Origin: Nostoc sp. KVJ20
GTDB taxonomy: Bacteria > Cyanobacteriota > Cyanobacteriia > Cyanobacteriales > Nostocaceae
Direction: 5' to 3'
Length of the DNA: 53,006 nt
Assembly (NCBI RefSeq): GCF_001712795.1
Contig: NZ_KV757591.1
Span: forward strand, 1 to 53,006
Shown one piece after another: positions 26,175 to 35,348 of this stretch (the stretch's first letter is position 1; the number at the start of each line of letters is the position of its first letter). Made by a program: the position numbers and the translations under genes. The notes beneath the pieces were generated by a model. It searched no databases and was not told the origin of the DNA. It saw only the letters and a program-made list of their open reading frames with translations.

Positions 26175-27512
26175 TCAGGGAAAACATTTTCCAAAAGCCT
26201 GAAGTAAACGTAACGATCCTCGAACGCGGATCTTCCTCCTGATTAGCGCCCAAACAATATTCTGTTCCTTGGCTAGAAACTGAAGCCAGGTGTGGCTGTC
26301 GGCAGAAATGTGAATATTGGCTGTTCCAATATGACTATTTTCCACCTGAATTGTCTTATCTTTAATTATGACTGTCGCCTGACATTGTTCCTTTCCAGTG
26401 AATGTGAAGTGGTAAATAGCATCCAGTCCTACTGATTGATTCCTTTGAAATACCAGAGGCAACCCGAAAAGAAACCCTTGAATAGAATTAGGGCGAAGGC
26501 TGTTGCTAACTTGCTTAACTTTTTTGTGTGGAAATCTTCTCGCTACGTAGTCTTGGGCATCGGAACCTGGAACAACATAAATAGTTTCTTCTTTATCTTG
26601 TAAGGGTCGGACTACTTCTTTAACAAAGCCTTTCTTATTCCTCAAAAATTGACCAATTACATCTTCCCCAGCTGGACAAGCAGCTACACAATAAGCTGCT
26701 TTATAGTTTGATTTGAAAGCAAGACTCTGCCACATTGATGCTGATTCCGAATCATTCACTTTTTGACGGTAGTCATGGGCACTTTTACTTTCGGCAATAT
26801 CTTCTACCCAATCGGTGAATCCTCCCAAAAACTCTCGATAATTGTGAGTGTAACAAGCTGAGAAGTTGAAATGTCCATCACCACCAATAGCTCCTACTGG
26901 ACAAGCTACTACACATAATTTGCACTCCAGGCAGGGGTTATAGTCAATTGGTTTGTTATATTTAATTACTTCAGCTTCGATCAAAATCGTCCCAAGTAAA
27001 ATAAAGTTGCCAAATTTGGGATGAATAACGTTGCGGTGAATCCCCATGTGACCTAAACCTGCGGCTACAGCTACAGGTTTGTGGGAAACAACCCAAATTT
27101 TCCCTGGAAAGCGATCCATTTCCATTGGAAAACCCATTGCTGGATTTAAAGCTCGAATTCCTTTTTGTTCAAGGGTAGCAACAATCTCATGAGCAATTTG
27201 GTTGACTTCATCGCCTGTAGTGTGAAATTCTACGTTAGCTAGCGATCGCTCTGAACTACGAACATTCTCCCGATTCATGCGACACACAAAACTAACTAGT
27301 GTCTTCGTCGGTGGAAAAGCTACAAGAATATCCTGGCGTTGAGCAGCAATCTCTGGGCGATCAATCTCTACAAAGCCAACATCATCCGCTCCTAGCTCCA
27401 AGCACAGACTACGTAGCCAATCAGCATCTAAAGGAGAAGCGATCGTGGAATCATCGATAGTCCTTTGCTCGCGATACTGTCTGACTGTTGGATGATCGTC
27501 AAATTTAGACAT
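26175..27512 (-). CDS. QueG-like double-cluster ferredoxin protein fused to a C-terminal SCP2-like domain
   Basis: The 445-residue protein has a region resembling the epoxyqueuosine reductase/reductive dehalogenase N-terminal domain (about 25-190, with AGLGHMGIHRNVIHPKFGNF), a 4Fe-4S motif CLECKLCVVACPVGAI (about 194-209), a second Cys set (SACYTHN and YCVAACPAGED, about 215-285) and a C-terminal SCP2-like sterol-carrier region (about 340-440, IYHFTFTGKEQCQATVIIKD). It lacks an obvious cobalamin-binding or tRNA-binding part. It lies 53 bases behind a marR gene in the same direction, with a GTGTATATACAC site between them, so it is probably the regulated target. An electron-transfer role on a lipophilic substrate is plausible (inference). 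Confidence 0.72.
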   Translation of the reverse strand: MSKFDDHPTVRQYREQRTIDDSTIASPLDADWLRSLCLELGADDVGFVEIDRPEIAAQRQDILVAFPPTKTLVSFVCRMNRENVRSSERSLANVEFHTTGDEVNQIAHEIVATLEQKGIRALNPAMGFPMEMDRFPGKIWVVSHKPVAVAAGLGHMGIHRNVIHPKFGNFILLGTILIEAEVIKYNKPIDYNPCLECKLCVVACPVGAIGGDGHFNFSACYTHNYREFLGGFTDWVEDIAESKSAHDYRQKVNDSESASMWQSLAFKSNYKAAYCVAACPAGEDVIGQFLRNKKGFVKEVVRPLQDKEETIYVVPGSDAQDYVARRFPHKKVKQVSNSLRPNSIQGFLFGLPLVFQRNQSVGLDAIYHFTFTGKEQCQATVIIKDKTIQVENSHIGTANIHISADSHTWLQFLAKEQNIVWALIRRKIRVRGSLRLLQAFGKCFP

Positions 27513-27536
27513 AGAGGTTTCCTAATTCAGAAATAT

Positions 27537-27548
27537 GTGTATATACAC
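27537..27548. promoter_or_regulatory. MarR operator-like palindrome before the ferredoxin-SCP2 gene
   Basis: GTGTATATACAC is a perfect 12-bp palindrome, 25-36 bases upstream of the ATG at 27512. It is identical to the core of the larger palindrome at 28026-28049 in front of marR. Two copies of the same core in one small operon support it as the regulator's binding site. Confidence 0.68.
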
Positions 27549-27565
27549 CTTTTTGAGAAAAAAAA

Positions 27566-28024
27566 TTAGCCTTTATGCAGCAAGGATACAGTATCAGACA
27601 AACCTGATAACAAAGTACTCCATCGTTCTTGCCCTAATTGTTCTAATACACGAGTTTGGGCTACCTCCCATAAAGGTAAAGCCTCGGTCAAAGCGGCTTG
27701 TCCTTTATCTGTTAAACTGATCACCCGCATCCGTTGATCCTGTCCTGGCTGAATCTGGAGCAATCCCTGCTTTTCTAGTGGTTTGAGGTTACGTGTCAGA
27801 GTGGTTCGATCCATAACTAATTCTTGAGCTAGGCGCGTGATTGTTACTGAGCCAGCTAAGTTGATTGCAGTCAGCAAGGTAAACTGGTTAGCCAAAACCC
27901 CACTTGGTTGCAAAATCTCATCAAAAAGTTGTGTAACTGTGCGAGATGCTTTGCGGAGATTAAAACAGGTACAGGTAGCTGCAACTTTTTTAAGTAGAGC
28001 TAATTGAGTAGTTTGGTCTTGCAT
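27566..28024 (-). CDS. MarR-family transcriptional regulator
   Basis: The 152-residue protein has the MarR winged helix: SVTITRLAQELVMDRTTLTR (recognition helix), NLKPLEKQGLLQI and the wing RMRVISLTDKGQAAL. Near the N-terminus is CTCFNLRKASR, a paired-Cys segment that may sense oxidants or electrophiles (family observation, not proven). It begins 2 bases from a 24-bp palindrome, so autorepression is likely, and precedes the ferredoxin-SCP2 gene in the same direction. Confidence 0.9.
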   Translation of the reverse strand: MQDQTTQLALLKKVAATCTCFNLRKASRTVTQLFDEILQPSGVLANQFTLLTAINLAGSVTITRLAQELVMDRTTLTRNLKPLEKQGLLQIQPGQDQRMRVISLTDKGQAALTEALPLWEVAQTRVLEQLGQERWSTLLSGLSDTVSLLHKG

Positions 28025-28025
28025 A

Positions 28026-28049
28026 AATTAAGTGTATATACACTTAATT
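28026..28049. promoter_or_regulatory. Perfect 24-bp palindrome at the marR start codon, probable operator
   Basis: The half-site AATTAAGTGTAT is followed directly by its exact complement. It begins 2 bases upstream of the marR ATG (28024), leaving no room for a Shine-Dalgarno sequence outside the palindrome. The central GTGTATATACAC recurs at 27537. Confidence 0.75.
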
Positions 28050-28189
28050 ATCCTGTCAAGCACTAAGACGGCGATCTAAGCGTTTCTGCTAGAAATAAAA
28101 TTAATAATCCCCCGACAAAACAAACTTTGCTTGGTTCATTTGCTCTCTAAGTCGGAGGATTATTAAGGAATCTCAAAACGAAATGTCAA

Positions 28190-28521
28190 CAAACAGGGAC
28201 TAGGGAACAGGGAGTAGGGAGTAGGGAAGACGGCATTGGTCGGGGCTTGAAACCACAGGCCTTTGCTCTCGTCTTGAAAGACGGGGCTTGTAACGAAGCT
28301 GGTTGTTGGGGCTAGTTTTTCCCCTACTCCCTACTCCCTACTCCCGCCCCAACGGGGCTTGGTCACCCGCCAGGGAATAAATTTTCAAGCTAATAGCTTA
28401 AGTCTGCTGAAGTAGACTGGAGATTTTTGGCGATATTTAGTCATCTTCAGATGACTTTATCTATGAGGCGGGAAGTTCAATTTCCGACGGACGAGTTGTT
28501 TCGCGTTAAGTTGACACCAAT
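28190..28521. repeat. Terminal-inverted-repeat element, copy B, with nested short repeats
   Basis: Read on the minus strand, 28521 to about 28360 aligns with 1-180 of the window: TTGGTGTCAACTTAACGCGAAAC, then GTCATCTGAAGATGACTA and AGTCTACTTCAG. The other half is interrupted by AGGGAGTAGGGAGTAGGG/CCCTACTCCCTACTCCC units and GGGGCTTG pieces, and ends near TGTTGACATTTCG, a degraded copy of the terminal repeat. It occupies most of the gap between marR and the aquaporin gene. Confidence 0.62.
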
Positions 28522-28616
28522 ATAATGTGGATTGCACCTACGCAACTTCAACTGAACATTGATGAACTGCCGATAAAAGCTAGAAATACCGGGGCAAATT
28601 GTACAGAAAATGACTT

Positions 28617-29390
28617 TTACACTAGTTCTTTGATAGTTTGCCGTTCATCCACAGTTGATTCACTAAAAACAGCTACATACAACCATCCGGCTAAAATCGC
28701 CCCCAAAATCGGAGCTATCCAGAACAGCCAGACTTGCGAAAAAAGTTTTACACCTGCAAATATAGCAACTCCCGTACTACGGGCGGGATTAACCGAGGTG
28801 TTGGTTACAGGAATGCTAATTAAGTGAATCAAGGTGAGTCCAAAACCAATTGCTAATGGTGCAAATCCTTTAGGAGCGCGGCTATCAGTCACACCCAGAA
28901 TAATTAGCAGAAACATGAAAGTCATTACAACTTCTGTAATCAGGCAAGAAAATAGCGTGTAACCACCTGGAGAATGAGTACCGTAACCGTTGGTAGCCAA
29001 TGGGTTGGAGCCACTTAGGGTAAATCCAGTTTTGCCGCTAGCAATCAGGTAGATAATGCCCGCAGCAACAACTGCACCGATTACTTGAGAGACGATGTAA
29101 GGTAGTAAGTCAGAGGCCGGAAAGCGCCTACCTGCCCACAATCCAAAAGAAACAGCTGGATTGAAATGCCCACCAGAAATATGACCAAGAGCATAAGCTC
29201 CGGTGAGGACGGTAAGCCCAAACGCCAAAGATACACCGACTAATCCAATACCCAATGGAAAAGAAGTATTTTCACTGATTTTTGCAGCATCCGCTGTATA
29301 GGCTGCGGCTAGAACAGCGCTACCACAACCACCTAAAACAAGCCAGAATGTACCAATAAATTCAGCCAAGCAACGTTTAGTGAGAGACAT
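28617..29390 (-). CDS. aqpZ: Aquaporin Z-type water channel
   Basis: The 257-residue protein has six hydrophobic helices and both pore motifs: [11 protein letters not shown] (first NPA) and [11 protein letters not shown] (second NPA). The start [18 protein letters not shown] is typical of MIP family members. The selectivity-filter positions around the second NPA (PARS) suggest an orthodox water channel rather than a glycerol facilitator. It is in the inner membrane, a single gene; the region before it (29391-29712) holds no other gene. Confidence 0.94.
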   Translation of the reverse strand: MSLTKRCLAEFIGTFWLVLGGCGSAVLAAAYTADAAKISENTSFPLGIGLVGVSLAFGLTVLTGAYALGHISGGHFNPAVSFGLWAGRRFPASDLLPYIVSQVIGAVVAAGIIYLIASGKTGFTLSGSNPLATNGYGTHSPGGYTLFSCLITEVVMTFMFLLIILGVTDSRAPKGFAPLAIGFGLTLIHLISIPVTNTSVNPARSTGVAIFAGVKLFSQVWLFWIAPILGAILAGWLYVAVFSESTVDERQTIKELV

Positions 29391-29663
29391 TTTCGGAAAA
29401 CTCCTTGTTCAGCTACAAACGAGCGATCGCTATGTTGGGCAATGCTTGAGTTATTAATTTCAACAGGAAATGCATCGTGTTTGTTTCGTTATCAAACTAA
29501 ATCGAAACAATAGGAAATTGTTTTTAATTCAATAATTGGGGTGATAAAATATGAAGATAGCGGAAAAGCGAAAATAACAAAAAAAATACTTAATTTCTTA
29601 AGAATTTTGCTTCCCTGATATATTGATTTATTAAGATTCTTGTTCTAGCTAATATAATCTTCA

Positions 29664-29694
29664 AGACTCCCACACCTTGCGGGTGCGGGAGTCT
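29664..29694. terminator. Strong GC-rich hairpin
   Basis: AGACTCCC at 29664-29671 pairs with GGGAGTCT at 29687-29694, with an inner CACC/GGTG stem. On the minus strand it follows raf1 by about 160 bases and could end that transcript, although the T tract there is weak. It is a frequent sort of Nostoc hairpin. Confidence 0.5.
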
Positions 29695-29712
29695 AAAAAT
29701 TGAATCAATAGG

Positions 29713-29833
29713 GTTCGGTTAAGGTTTTTTGATGAAAATTATAAATCGCAAAGACGCGATAAATCGCCGTCAAGACAAAGGACTGAATTCTTGTAAAGAC
29801 AGCGATTCATCGCGTCTCTTTCCTTAACCGAAC
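29713..29833. repeat. 121-bp MITE-like element with GTTCGGTTAAGG inverted ends
   Basis: The perfect 12-bp terminal inverted repeats are GTTCGGTTAAGG (29713-29724) and CCTTAACCGAAC (29822-29833). Inside are two GACGCGAT-type palindromes (29753-29771 and 29798-29816). It abuts the 3' end of raf1. There is no coding capacity. Confidence 0.75.
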
Positions 29834-29850
29834 AGTATTGAAAATTGAAT

Positions 29851-30939
29851 TTATTCGTCAATCTGCCAGGAATCTTTAGTTAATTCTTCATCCAGAATTT
29901 TCTTAGGACGCACAATAATGATAATTTGTCCTAATAAAGGAATTTCTGGTTCAGTTTCAAACCACTGAAAATCTAATTCACCACCATTTTCAACAACAAA
30001 GTAGCTGGAGGCATCCCATTCTCGTTGGGCACGATCTATCACTACTACGACTGGCCCTATTTGGCTTTGAGTTTGGATGGGGAAGCGATCGCTATTCGCT
30101 AAAATCACAACTGGATCTTCTGCCGCTAACAGCACTTGCCAACCTGGTAAGGGAACCCAAGCTTGTTCTCCAGAAAACTTGACTAGGCGAAATGGTTCAA
30201 TTTCTGTGAGTATAGGCACTGCTTGCAAGTCTTGGCGTGACAATGGCAACTCACCGACTACAGGCAAGATTCGGGGTAATTGTTCTTCAAACTCCAGGCG
30301 GTAAAAGGGTAAAATTGGCGCTGGACGTTGGGGAACAGTAGTAAAATCAGTCAGTAGTTGTTCAATTTTTTGCCTTGCTGCTGGCGTGTGAGCAAAACGC
30401 AAACCTTTGGCAATTAGGCGCGATCGTTGTTGTAAATCTGCATTTTGGCGTGCCAGTTTCCAAACTTGATGAGCAACAGCATCCCCAGGATGGGCAGAAA
30501 ACCCTTCTGGTAAACTGCGGTAATAAGAGAACTCTTTCAGGGCTTTGGCTATTTCCCGTGCCTCATCGGCATCAACATTGTGGACGAAGATGAGTTCGGC
30601 GGCGGCGGCGCGTTCTTCTTGGGTGAGCAAACGCAGTTCGTATAAAACATCACTTCCACGTGTGGCGTAGTGCGATCGCGTTGCTTCCGATACTCCAAAC
30701 TTTTCTAAAGAATTGTAAACTTGAGAACCAACAACCACCTGATTTTGTTGAATTGGCTCAAATCCAGTCGCCTCAAAAATGTCTTGGGGATTGTAACCGG
30801 CTTTTAGCAACGAGGCGATCGCCGTTCCCCATTCCACCCAGTTGCCTTGTTTTTGCCTCAGCCTTCGCAGTAACTCTTGTGCTACATCGTTAGTAGCATT
30901 GTCTTCGGGATTCTGAGCGTTGGGTGGTAGATCAGTCAT
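29851..30939 (-). CDS. raf1: RuBisCO accumulation factor 1
   Basis: The 362-residue protein matches Raf1 in length and layout: an N-terminal helical domain (QELLRRLRQKQGNWVEWGTA through LLTQEERAAAAELIFVHNVD) and a C-terminal beta domain starting about residue 210 (PAPILPFYRLEFEEQLPRIL). Raf1 is a dimeric chaperone that brackets RbcL dimers during hexadecameric RuBisCO assembly in the cytosol. RuBisCO genes are not nearby, as is usual. No anomaly seen apart from the repeat at its 3' end. Confidence 0.9.
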   Translation of the reverse strand: MTDLPPNAQNPEDNATNDVAQELLRRLRQKQGNWVEWGTAIASLLKAGYNPQDIFEATGFEPIQQNQVVVGSQVYNSLEKFGVSEATRSHYATRGSDVLYELRLLTQEERAAAAELIFVHNVDADEAREIAKALKEFSYYRSLPEGFSAHPGDAVAHQVWKLARQNADLQQRSRLIAKGLRFAHTPAARQKIEQLLTDFTTVPQRPAPILPFYRLEFEEQLPRILPVVGELPLSRQDLQAVPILTEIEPFRLVKFSGEQAWVPLPGWQVLLAAEDPVVILANSDRFPIQTQSQIGPVVVVIDRAQREWDASSYFVVENGGELDFQWFETEPEIPLLGQIIIIVRPKKILDEELTKDSWQIDE

Positions 30940-31281
30940 AATCGGAGTGCGAACTTCAACTTGAGAGGTTGGTTAATACCTCATGAGCAAGTCTTATTCT
31001 AATCTATGAACTACCCCAGACAGACTGCCTTAAGTTCATCTGTGGAAACTTACAGCAGTTTTCTTTGACATGAAGTACAAAGCTACGGGTTTTGAGGCAG
31101 GAGGTGGGAGATAGGAAGCAGAAAGAAAGAATTCCGCAGCAAATTTACTCTGTAGCGCCCACTATTAGCGTTTTAAAATATGCAAAATAACTCCGTATAA
31201 ACCCTTGGCAATTTTCGGCTATTCTCAACTAAACTTGGTATGGAATATAACAAGAGAGTAAATATTTAAAGGAAATATCTT
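30940..31281. other. Divergent promoter region
   Basis: The 342 bases between raf1 (leftward) and the REC-GAF gene (rightward) carry no ORF or clear repeat. AAAGGAAATATCTT just before 31282 is the probable ribosome binding site of the latter. Confidence 0.5.
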
Positions 31282-32226
31282 ATGGATAATCCCAGTGTTG
31301 AAATTGATAAAGTCCAATATCAAGTAATGACTCTCGAACGACCAAAAAAGCTGAAAATCCTGGTAGTTGACGATGAGCCAGATAATCTCGATCTGCTTTA
31401 TCGCACATTTCGACGCGACTTTAATGTTCTAAAAGCTGATAGTGGAGTGAACGCCCTACAAGTTTTGGCAACAGAAGGGGAGGTAGCGGTAATTATCTCC
31501 GATCAACGGATGCCAGAGATGAAAGGGACTGAGTTTCTCAGTAAGACTGTACCTCAGTTTCCCGATACGGTGAGAATAATTCTCACTGGATTTACTGATA
31601 TTGAAGACTTGGTAGAAGCGATTAATGCGGGGCAAGTCTACAAATATATCACCAAGCCTTGGGACCCAGGGGAACTGAAGGCAGTGGTGCAAAGAGCAGC
31701 AGAAACTTACGACTTGCTCAAGCAACGTACAGAAGAATTACGCCGCGCTCATGCTCAAATGGCGCTGCTGAGTGTTTTGGTACAGGTAACTCAAGCTGCT
31801 TCTAGCTTAGAGGAAACACTTGCTCCCATTGCTAGGGCTGTGAGTGAGACTTTTGGGGCAGAAGGCTGTATTTTACAACTTACAGATGGAAATACTCTGG
31901 TTGCGACTCAAGGAACTTACAGCGAAACAGGTACAATAGAAAATTGGTTATCTGAAGACCCGCTAACAAAAGAAGCGATCGCCACTGGGCAAATCCAAGT
32001 TTCTTTAAATGTAGTTAAAGACACTAAATTAGTTGATGCTATTCACTACCAAAATACGGGTGTGCAAGCACATTTAGTGATCCCGATTAGCTACCGGAAC
32101 GAACTTTTGGGCGTATTATCACTACAGTGGAAGCAACCCTGCACTTTGCGGGAAGATGAATTAACCCTAATTAATTTATCAGCGCAACTGGTAGCGATCG
32201 CTCTCACTAGTAGCCGCTCTCATTAA
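31282..32226 (+). CDS. Response regulator with receiver and GAF domains
   Basis: The 314-residue protein has a receiver domain at about 23-145: acidic pocket VVDDEPDN, phosphoacceptor Asp in IISDQRMPEMKG, Thr in ILTGFTD and Lys in YKYITKPW. A coiled linker (LLKQRTEELRRAHAQMALL) leads to a GAF domain (about 170-312). There is no DNA-binding or enzymatic output, so it probably relays a signal to another protein. The receiver is of the RpfG-like class, usually joined to HD-GYP or kinase domains. No kinase is adjacent. An AGGAAATATCTT ribosome site precedes the ATG. Confidence 0.9.
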   Translation: MDNPSVEIDKVQYQVMTLERPKKLKILVVDDEPDNLDLLYRTFRRDFNVLKADSGVNALQVLATEGEVAVIISDQRMPEMKGTEFLSKTVPQFPDTVRIILTGFTDIEDLVEAINAGQVYKYITKPWDPGELKAVVQRAAETYDLLKQRTEELRRAHAQMALLSVLVQVTQAASSLEETLAPIARAVSETFGAEGCILQLTDGNTLVATQGTYSETGTIENWLSEDPLTKEAIATGQIQVSLNVVKDTKLVDAIHYQNTGVQAHLVIPISYRNELLGVLSLQWKQPCTLREDELTLINLSAQLVAIALTSSRSH

Positions 32227-32314
32227 ACCATTGTGTAATTGTCATTAGTCATTAGTCAAAAACCAATGCCCAATGCCCAATGCCCAATGCCCCATGTCCA
32301 ATGACCAATGACTA

Positions 32315-33007
32315 ATGACTAACGAAATTAAGTCCATTTTTAACCGTATTGCTCCAGTTTATGACCAGTTGAACGATTGGTTGAGTCTGGGACAGCATCG
32401 AATCTGGAAGGAAATGGCAGTAAAATGGAGTGCAGTTAAACCGGGCGATACTGCATTAGATTTGTGTTGCGGCAGCGGTGATTTAGCCTTACGTTTGGCG
32501 AGGCGTGTGGGAGCGACAGGCAAGGTGTATGGAGTAGATTTTTCCCCAAACCTGCTAGAAACTGCTTCATTACGTTCCCAAAAGCAGTATCCCCAACCTG
32601 CGATCGCCTGGGTAGAAGCCGATGTGCTAAACTTACCCTTTGAAGATAACCAATTTGATGCCGCAACAATGGGCTATGGTTTAAGGAACGTTAAAGATAT
32701 TCCTCGCAGTCTCCAAGAGTTACACCGCGTTTTGAAGCCGGGTGCTAAAGCCGCAATTTTAGACTTTCATCGACCGAGCAATCCTCAGCTACGCGCCTTT
32801 CAGCAGTTGTATCTGGACGGTTTCGTGGTGCCAGTTGCCAATTATTTAGGCTTAAAAGAAGAATATGCTTACATCAGTCCCAGCTTAGACCGTTTTCCCA
32901 TCGGCAAAGAGCAAATAGAGTTAGCTCATCAAGTTGGTTTTGCTATTGCCACACACTACCCCATTGTGAACGGTATGATGGGAATGCTGGTAGTCAGCAA
33001 ATTTTAG
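32315..33007 (+). CDS. menG: 2-phytyl-1,4-naphthoquinone (demethylphylloquinone) methyltransferase
   Basis: The 230-residue protein is a UbiE/MenG methyltransferase: SIFNRIAPVYDQLNDWLSLG near the start, the SAM motif ALDLCCGSGDLALRLA, GVDFSPNLLE, EADVLNLPFEDNQFDAATMGYGLRNV. In cyanobacteria this makes phylloquinone for photosystem I (family knowledge). The start ATG lies at the end of a tandem CAATGCCC/AATGACCAATGACTA repeat (32246-32320) with no visible Shine-Dalgarno. It is followed at 216 bases by the DUF445 gene. Confidence 0.92.
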   Translation: MTNEIKSIFNRIAPVYDQLNDWLSLGQHRIWKEMAVKWSAVKPGDTALDLCCGSGDLALRLARRVGATGKVYGVDFSPNLLETASLRSQKQYPQPAIAWVEADVLNLPFEDNQFDAATMGYGLRNVKDIPRSLQELHRVLKPGAKAAILDFHRPSNPQLRAFQQLYLDGFVVPVANYLGLKEEYAYISPSLDRFPIGKEQIELAHQVGFAIATHYPIVNGMMGMLVVSKF

Positions 33008-33222
33008 ATTTGGGATTTTGGATTGGGGACTGCGGAATCGTTAATGGCTAATGGAAAATCGTTAGTAGTTAGTGGAAAAATAAATCATAACTAATAACCG
33101 CCAATTACCAATCCCCAATCCCTAATTTCTAATCTAAAATCCAAAATCCGTCTTGGTGCAGTCGCCTGCGGAGGGAAACCCGTCCGCAGCGCTGCACCGC
33201 AAAATCCAAAATCCAAAATCCT

Positions 33223-34458
33223 GTGGACTGGTTTCATCTTTGGTTTTATGTCGCTCCCCCGGTACTGGGTGGAATTATTGGCTATTTCACAAATGATATA
33301 GCCATTAAAATGTTGTTCCGTCCTTACCGAGCAATTTATATTGCTGGACGAAGAGTACCCTTCACCCCTGGATTGATTCCCCGCAACCAGGAACGTCTAG
33401 CTAAGAACATTTCCAATACAATCATGGGGTCACTGCTGACACCACAAGAATTGCAAAATCTGGCCCGGCGTTTGTTGCAAACAGAACGCGTGCAAGCAGC
33501 AATTATCTGGTTGTTGCGGCTGGCGATTGAACAAATCAAAACAGATAAAAATCAGAAAAGTACCAAAATTGTAGCCGGAATTTTGCGGGATTTACTAGGG
33601 GAATCCTTACCACGGTTACTCAAGGTTTTGGCGCGACGTGAAGACTTTTTAGAAGCGCAAATAAATCAGATTTTTGACCAGATATTGCTGGAATTTCAAC
33701 TGAGTGAAGAACAAGCCACGCGGCTTGTTGATTGGTTGTTGGAGGTAGTTTTACCACCGGATCTGCTGCGCCAAGCGATAGTTGATTTTTTGACCGATCG
33801 CACGATTCAAATTATTGATGAAGGATTCCGCGAAAAAACCAGTGGGACTTATTGGGTAGTAGCAAATTTGTTTGGCTTACGTAACACTCTTACACGGCTA
33901 CGGACTTTTTGCTTGGATGAAAAGGAGGCTACCAATACTCGCTTGCAGGAATTGACTCAAGAATTGCAGGTGCGCGATCGCATTCGGAAATTCTTGCAAA
34001 ATTTATCATTACAAAACTTGCCAATTGGTACGGTGCGCCAACTAAGAAAAACCACCCGCGAAAGTGTCCGTCATTACCTGCAAAACAGTGGTAGCGATTT
34101 TTTACAAGGATTAACTGATTCTGTTGATTGGGAAAATATTGCTGTAGTACTGCTGAATCGCCTTAGTACTTCACCAGTTGTCAATACTTCTTTAGAAGTA
34201 ATGAGTCAAGAATTGGCTCTAATTTTAGAGAAATATTTGGAAAAAGATTTAGAAGCAATTGTGGCACAGGTAATTCCAATTTTGTCAATAGATGAAGTGA
34301 TAGTTGACCGTGTGAAATCAACTTCACCAGCTGATTTAGAAAATGCGATTGAGGGAATTGTCAAAAATGAATTGCAGGCAATTGTGACTTTAGGTGGTGT
34401 CCTGGGTTTTGTTATAGGGTTATTGCAGACAGTGTTTTTAATATTAAGTCAATCTTAA
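33223..34458 (+). CDS. DUF445 family membrane protein
   Basis: The 411-residue protein starts with GTG, a hydrophobic helix ([20 protein letters not shown]) and the family motif [13 protein letters not shown] followed by [18 protein letters not shown], and ends in another hydrophobic helix ([19 protein letters not shown]). That is the DUF445/YheB pattern: two terminal membrane segments around a helical soluble middle. The biochemical role is not known. Upstream (33008-33222) are AAAATCCAAAATCC repeats and an inverted GGTGCAG/CTGCACC unit. Confidence 0.88.
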   Translation: MDWFHLWFYVAPPVLGGIIGYFTNDIAIKMLFRPYRAIYIAGRRVPFTPGLIPRNQERLAKNISNTIMGSLLTPQELQNLARRLLQTERVQAAIIWLLRLAIEQIKTDKNQKSTKIVAGILRDLLGESLPRLLKVLARREDFLEAQINQIFDQILLEFQLSEEQATRLVDWLLEVVLPPDLLRQAIVDFLTDRTIQIIDEGFREKTSGTYWVVANLFGLRNTLTRLRTFCLDEKEATNTRLQELTQELQVRDRIRKFLQNLSLQNLPIGTVRQLRKTTRESVRHYLQNSGSDFLQGLTDSVDWENIAVVLLNRLSTSPVVNTSLEVMSQELALILEKYLEKDLEAIVAQVIPILSIDEVIVDRVKSTSPADLENAIEGIVKNELQAIVTLGGVLGFVIGLLQTVFLILSQS

Positions 34459-34488
34459 TTGTCTGTTTTTGTCTGTAAATTTATCAAA

Positions 34489-34674
34489 TTATAGTGAGAA
34501 ATTACTTATATTTTGAAGCAACTGAAATTGAGCGATCGCCTTCTGAGAAAAGGTGTAAACCAACGAGAGTTCAGAAGGACTTAACTCCGTAAGGGAAATG
34601 GGTTCTCCCAACAGCCAAGTGGCAAAGTCAGTGGAAAAGTTTTCGGCGAGGAATTTGCAGATGTTATCAAACAT
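34489..34674 (-). pseudogene. N-terminal fragment of a cyanobacterial Rpn/PD-(D/E)XK-type nuclease family protein
   Basis: The 61-codon frame begins MFDNICKFLAENFSTDFATW, then LLGEPISLTELSPSELSL, which matches the start of the abundant cyanobacterial Rpn/DUF4351 family (about 230-300 residues). After about residue 41 the similarity ends and a short AQFQLLQNISNFSL tail follows, so the nuclease core is missing and the gene is an internal or 3' deletion remnant. Recognition is from memory of the family start. The rest of the gap 34459-34851 is empty. Confidence 0.55.
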
Positions 34675-34851
34675 CCAAAAATCCTACCATTCCAAAACTT
34701 CAAATTGGGTCATAGTCACTAAAAAACATTTTAATAACGTGGATTATTCAAGCCAGGGTTTACCAAAAGTAATATTACGTTAGCTTTTAAACCTCAAAGT
34801 GAATGTGCTTTAACTGAATTTACAACTGTTTAAATAATTAAATATCATCTT

Positions 34852-35322
34852 ATGCTAACTATTATTGGTTGCGGAAATCTCAATCGCAGTGACGACGCAG
34901 TAGGTGTAATCATCGCCCAACGCTTACAAAAATATCTAGCTGAAAACCCTCACCCTGATGTGCGAGTTTATGACTGTGGCACCGCAGGGATGGAAGTAAT
35001 GTTTCAAGCTAGAGGTAGTAAACAATTAGTAATTATTGATGCAAGTTCAACTGGTTCTGAACCTGGTGCTGTGTTTAAAGTTCCAGGAAAAGAACTGGAA
35101 GCTTTGCCCGAACCTAGTTATAACTTGCACGATTTTCGTTGGGATAATGCTTTAGCCGCCGGACGGAAAATCTTTCAAAATGACTTTCCCGAAGATGTGA
35201 CAGTTTATTTAATTGAGGCGGCAAATCTTAGTTTGGGACTAGAGTTAAGTCCTGCTATTAAACATTCTGCTGATTTGGTTTTTGAAGATGTAGCTGCACT
35301 TATCAAACAGAATATTAACTAA
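34852..35322 (+). CDS. hupW: Hydrogenase maturation protease, HupW-like
   Basis: The 156-residue protein is a HybD/HupD-type endopeptidase: GCGNLNRSDDAVGV at the N-terminus (metal-binding Asp/Glu region), VYDCGTAGMEVM and VIIDASSTGSEPG, with LHDFRWDNALAAG. Such enzymes remove the C-terminal peptide of the NiFe hydrogenase large subunit after metal insertion. Position in the nif neighbourhood and family form suggest the uptake hydrogenase HupL as substrate, recycling H2 made by nitrogenase. hupSL are not in the window. Confidence 0.85.
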   Translation: MLTIIGCGNLNRSDDAVGVIIAQRLQKYLAENPHPDVRVYDCGTAGMEVMFQARGSKQLVIIDASSTGSEPGAVFKVPGKELEALPEPSYNLHDFRWDNALAAGRKIFQNDFPEDVTVYLIEAANLSLGLELSPAIKHSADLVFEDVAALIKQNIN

Positions 35323-35348
35323 TCCAAAATCCAAAATCCAAAATTTAA

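Noticed and set aside
30077..30893. Three plus-strand frames opposite raf1
   Set aside because: Antisense shadows of raf1 with no start signals or motifs.
34598..34783. Plus-strand 61-codon frame after the DUF445 gene
   Set aside because: Overlaps the Rpn-type remnant on the opposite strand, which is better supported by family similarity.
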